A stretch of 16,216 nucleotides of DNA from NCBI GenBank assembly GCA_002409785.1, contig DHOX01000039.1:2616-18831 (forward strand), in the 5' to 3' direction. Made by a program: the position numbers and the translations under genes. The notes beneath the pieces are model-generated. The model was not told the origin of the DNA, ran no database searches, and saw only the letters and a list, made by a program, of their open reading frames with translations. Shown in pieces: positions 13,863-16,216 of the stretch (its first letter is position 1; every line of letters begins with the position of its first letter). Origin of the DNA: Prevotella sp. UBA5379. Its GTDB lineage: Bacteria; Bacteroidota; Bacteroidia; Bacteroidales; Bacteroidaceae.

Positions 13863-14642
13863 ATGGAAAATGTAATTCAAATCGCTTTATATGGCCAGGA
13901 TGGAAAAATAAAATCATTGGGTAATGAAAAGCAATCAGCATTGAGTGATATGCAGGATGCACCCGAAGGTACTCTGTTCTTCCTTCCTGCAAGGCGACCT
14001 TCTCACATGACAGTCATCCAATGTCCGGGGGGTGGTTTTAACCAGATAAACTTGTCCTATGAAGGACTTGACTTTGCACCTTGGTTTAATGAGAGAGGCA
14101 TTAATCTTGCCATCTTGAAGTATCGTTATCCTAGAGGTGACAGCAAGGTCCTTCTTGAGGACATCACACGTGCAATGGATCTTCTAAGAGAGCAATATCC
14201 GGAGAAATGCGCTAAACTGGGGGTTATGGGGACTTCTATCGGTGGCTATTATGCTGCCATTTCTGCCCAGTTGCCTGAAGGCAGACGGAATGATTTCCAG
14301 ATTCTCTTGTATTCCGTGACAACGATGGAGGAAGGTCTTACCCATAAGCATTGTCAGGAGTGTATCATGGGAGGTGATCACCGGCAGGATCACTTGAGTG
14401 CATTTTCTCCTCTGGAACATGTCACGTCATCCACCTCGCCTGCCTTTATCGTGGCTAGTGCCGATGATCCGGCTGTAAGTCCGCTGAATAGTATCCTGTA
14501 TGCTGCGGAACTGGAGAGGAACCATGTACCTTTTGCTTTGCATATCTATGAGAATGGTGGCCATGGGTTCGGATTCAAGGATGCTTACCCTCACAAACAG
14601 GAATATCTGTCGGAGTTGGAGGCGTGGCTGAAAAAACAGTAA
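13863..14642 (+). CDS. Alpha/beta hydrolase (acetylxylan-esterase/BD-FAE-like), cytoplasmic
   Basis: A 259-aa serine hydrolase from the ATG placed by the AAGGAGG at 13851. It has no signal peptide, so it is probably cytoplasmic. Motifs are the oxyanion segment CPGGGF (about 54-59), KYRYPRG, nucleophile elbow GTSIGG (Ser125), acid in ASADDPAVSP (Asp201 or Asp202) and histidine in NGGHGFGF (His234). This order and spacing match the acetylxylan esterase / BD-FAE-like branch common in Bacteroidetes, which removes ester groups from hemicellulose sugars. Peptidase or lipase activity cannot be excluded. It follows the dihydroorotate dehydrogenase homologue and is convergent with the GH127 gene. A role in sugar-ester processing next to an arabinofuranosidase is plausible but inferred. 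Confidence 0.85.
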   Translation: MENVIQIALYGQDGKIKSLGNEKQSALSDMQDAPEGTLFFLPARRPSHMTVIQCPGGGFNQINLSYEGLDFAPWFNERGINLAILKYRYPRGDSKVLLEDITRAMDLLREQYPEKCAKLGVMGTSIGGYYAAISAQLPEGRRNDFQILLYSVTTMEEGLTHKHCQECIMGGDHRQDHLSAFSPLEHVTSSTSPAFIVASADDPAVSPLNSILYAAELERNHVPFALHIYENGGHGFGFKDAYPHKQEYLSELEAWLKKQ

Positions 14643-14687
14643 GCAGGTCTAAGGGATGACTGCTGCTCATCTGGCGGCAACTCAAAA

Positions 14688-14725
14688 AAAGAGGTACAGG
14701 ACTATTCGGTTTCCTGCATCTCTTT
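14688..14725 (-). terminator. Intrinsic terminator of the GH127 gene
   Basis: On the minus strand, AAAGAGATGCAGGA (14725-14712) pairs with TCCTGTACCTCTTT (14701-14688) across a 10-nt loop, with one mismatch and one G-U pair. A run of seven T (14690-14684) follows. It lies about 75 nt beyond the GH127 stop. It could also act weakly on the plus-strand hydrolase transcript, where the following sequence is T-rich but not a clean run. Confidence 0.7.
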
Positions 14726-14757
14726 GGTTTTCTATAGTATTATCTGTCTTTTTTCAT

Positions 14758-14776
14758 GGAACATTGGCAATGTTCC
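14758..14776. repeat. Near-perfect 19-bp palindrome GGAACATTG-G-CAATGTTCC
   Basis: Nine-base complementary arms surround a single central base, 21 nt beyond the GH127 stop codon. On the plus strand, T3 follows, so a weak terminator for the upstream hydrolase is possible. The tiny loop and symmetric form also suit a protein-binding site. Its role cannot be told from the sequence. Confidence 0.45.
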
Positions 14777-14797
14777 TTTCTGGGCGTAGATACGGGT

Positions 14798-16216
14798 TTA
14801 ATTTACGGACCATTCAAAAAGTCCACAAGAATATTTTTCCGGTTGCTTCACATTGATTCTTACGACTTTTGTCTTTATGGGGTCAAACTCTACCGTACAG
14901 GGTTGTCCTTTCTGGATAGGATAGTGATCAGCATGCTTTACGTCTTGCCACTGTTGGTGCTGGTCCATATATTGGATACTCCATTTTTCCGGAACCTTGC
15001 AACCGCCCCAGGGCTGGTCATCATACCAGTAAACAGTGGAAGTCTGTATCGTTCTTTCTTTGGGGAAGGTATATGTGATCCATTCCGTCGTACCCTGTTT
15101 GGGCCACCAGTGGAAATAGGGGATGGACCGGTCATTCTCATCTGCAGGGACCAGTCCGTCGGCGATGCTGCCCAGAGAACGGGAGGGAGTGGAGGAGGCA
15201 ATTTTAGAAAGAGAGGCTAATGTGGCCGGTACGGCGGGACGCACAGCTTTGAGGTCTTGGGGAATCCATACTTTCATGTTGCCGCTTCCGCGCTGGCACC
15301 AGGAAAAGTAAGGGATGAGTTTTAGTGTGACGTTCTGTACGGTCAGGTTGCCGGTTGAGTCATAAGCCAATGTCTGTGCCTGGGTGGTCAGTGTCTTCAG
15401 ACTCTGATCTTTGTAAAGGGTCAATTTATCTTTCAGACTGTCTGCAATGAACCGGCTGTCAGGGATGGTCCCGGAGGTAAACTGAGGGGTCTGGTTCAGA
15501 AGGACGTTCATGATGTTGAAAGCATTGTCCGGCCATTCTGCACAATAGACGACTGGCCCCCGCTCTATGGCTACCTGCCCCCGGTCAGCTACTACTTTAT
15601 TATTCGCCCGGACGATACGTGCTTCCATGTCGAAATGAACTTGTATACGGTCTCCTTTTTTCCACTTCCTGCTGATGGTGTAATAGCCATCCGGTGTCAA
15701 GGCAGCAGGAACCTGCCGGCCATTGACGGTGATCTTATAATTCATCCTCTTGTGATCCGCGTATTCATAGAGATCGGAAGGTACGGGATGTCCTTTAACC
15801 CATCCCGGGATGCGGATCTTCAAGGCAAATTGTCCTGCCTTGTTGCCATTTATCCGGAGGGCTATATCCCCGTTCCATGGATACTGGGTGTCCTGACTGA
15901 TGGAAACAGCCTTGCCTGCAAGATTTATCCGTGAGGTATTGCTGAGAAAGAGATTGACATACAGATTTCTGTCCTTTACGGCATAGACATATCCTGGTAG
16001 AGAAGGCAAGAACCGGCAAATGTTGGATGGACAGCAGGCACATCCGAACCAGGGCTGACGCTGATGCTGTCCCATGCTTTCCAACGGATTAGGATAGAAG
16101 AAACCTCCGCCATCCATGGATACGCCACTGATCAAACCGTTATAGAGAGTACGGGCGAGGACATCATAGTACTTGCTCTCTCCGTGCAGTAGGAACAGTC
16201 GATAGTTGACATATAC
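14798..16216 (-). CDS. Glycoside hydrolase family 127 (beta-L-arabinofuranosidase-type), 5' part outside window
   Basis: The frame is open from the right edge to the stop at 14798, giving 472 visible C-terminal codons with the N-terminus missing. The segment LARTLYNGLISGVSMDGGGF followed by FYPNPLES, then GCACCPSNICRFLPSLPGYVYA, is the GH127 hallmark. The adjacent cysteines (about 16034-16036) correspond to the catalytic/zinc cysteine pair known from HypBA1, where a zinc-bound cysteine is the nucleophile. Downstream are the beta-sandwich regions with ALKIRIPGW, RGPVVYCAE and LIPYFSWCQRGSG. A further C-terminal region looks like a carbohydrate-binding beta-sandwich (TEWITYTFPKERTIQTSTVYW). Family members release beta-L-arabinofuranose from plant glycans or glycoproteins. 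A signal peptide would be in the missing part. It is convergent with the esterase-like gene. Confidence 0.92.
   Translation of the reverse strand, partial: VYVNYRLFLLHGESKYYDVLARTLYNGLISGVSMDGGGFFYPNPLESMGQHQRQPWFGCACCPSNICRFLPSLPGYVYAVKDRNLYVNLFLSNTSRINLAGKAVSISQDTQYPWNGDIALRINGNKAGQFALKIRIPGWVKGHPVPSDLYEYADHKRMNYKITVNGRQVPAALTPDGYYTISRKWKKGDRIQVHFDMEARIVRANNKVVADRGQVAIERGPVVYCAEWPDNAFNIMNVLLNQTPQFTSGTIPDSRFIADSLKDKLTLYKDQSLKTLTTQAQTLAYDSTGNLTVQNVTLKLIPYFSWCQRGSGNMKVWIPQDLKAVRPAVPATLASLSKIASSTPSRSLGSIADGLVPADENDRSIPYFHWWPKQGTTEWITYTFPKERTIQTSTVYWYDDQPWGGCKVPEKWSIQYMDQHQQWQDVKHADHYPIQKGQPCTVEFDPIKTKVVRINVKQPEKYSCGLFEWSVN

Noticed and set aside
1..16216. tRNA, rRNA, CRISPR arrays, insertion sequences or phage genes
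   Set aside because: No cloverleaf, repeat-spacer array, transposase motif or flanking terminal repeats were seen by eye on either strand.

Overview
The window looks like a chromosomal segment from a Bacteroidales bacterium, most probably Prevotellaceae or a close relative. The support is the malate dehydrogenase type, a SusC-like/OMP_b-brl_3 outer-membrane barrel, a GH127 enzyme, Bacteroidetes-style promoters (TAnnTTTG, with TTTG about 19-20 bases upstream) and, by eye, a mid-40s GC content. I see no phage, IS, tRNA, rRNA or CRISPR sequence. Both ends are cut inside genes: the outer-membrane barrel on the left and the GH127 enzyme on the right.

Left block (1-4,940, minus strand): an 8-TM MacB/FtsX-type ABC permease, its ATPase, and then a plug-plus-barrel outer-membrane protein, all in one direction with gaps of about 100 nt. 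Just upstream of the permease is a textbook sigma-54 promoter (GG-N10-GC, 4830-4845). About 90 and 110 bp further upstream lie two 17-bp palindromic sites with centres 21 bp apart. This is the architecture of an enhancer-activated sigma-54 operon.

Centre (4,940-9,560, plus strand): an approximately 400-nt stretch without a convincing gene, a lipoprotein alpha/beta hydrolase, a small membrane protein of unknown function, then a two-gene operon coding for an NtrC-family sigma-54 response regulator and its PAS-type histidine kinase (4-nt overlap). The regulator is the obvious candidate to bind the tandem palindromes and switch on the exporter operon. A 17-bp perfect-stem bidirectional terminator separates the kinase from the convergent malate dehydrogenase gene.

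Right (9,560-16,216): mdh (minus) and, divergent from it, an exported metallo-beta-lactamase-fold hydrolase. These are followed by a LysR regulator, a divergent class-2-type dihydroorotate dehydrogenase homologue that lacks several canonical orotate-binding residues, a cytoplasmic alpha/beta hydrolase (esterase-like) with an unusually strong Shine-Dalgarno, and, convergent, the 3' part of a GH127 beta-L-arabinofuranosidase-type enzyme.

The most interesting item is the sigma-54 circuit at 2-9.5 kb: two-component system, enhancer pair, and ABC exporter with an outer-membrane barrel. Second is the altered active site of the dihydroorotate dehydrogenase homologue.
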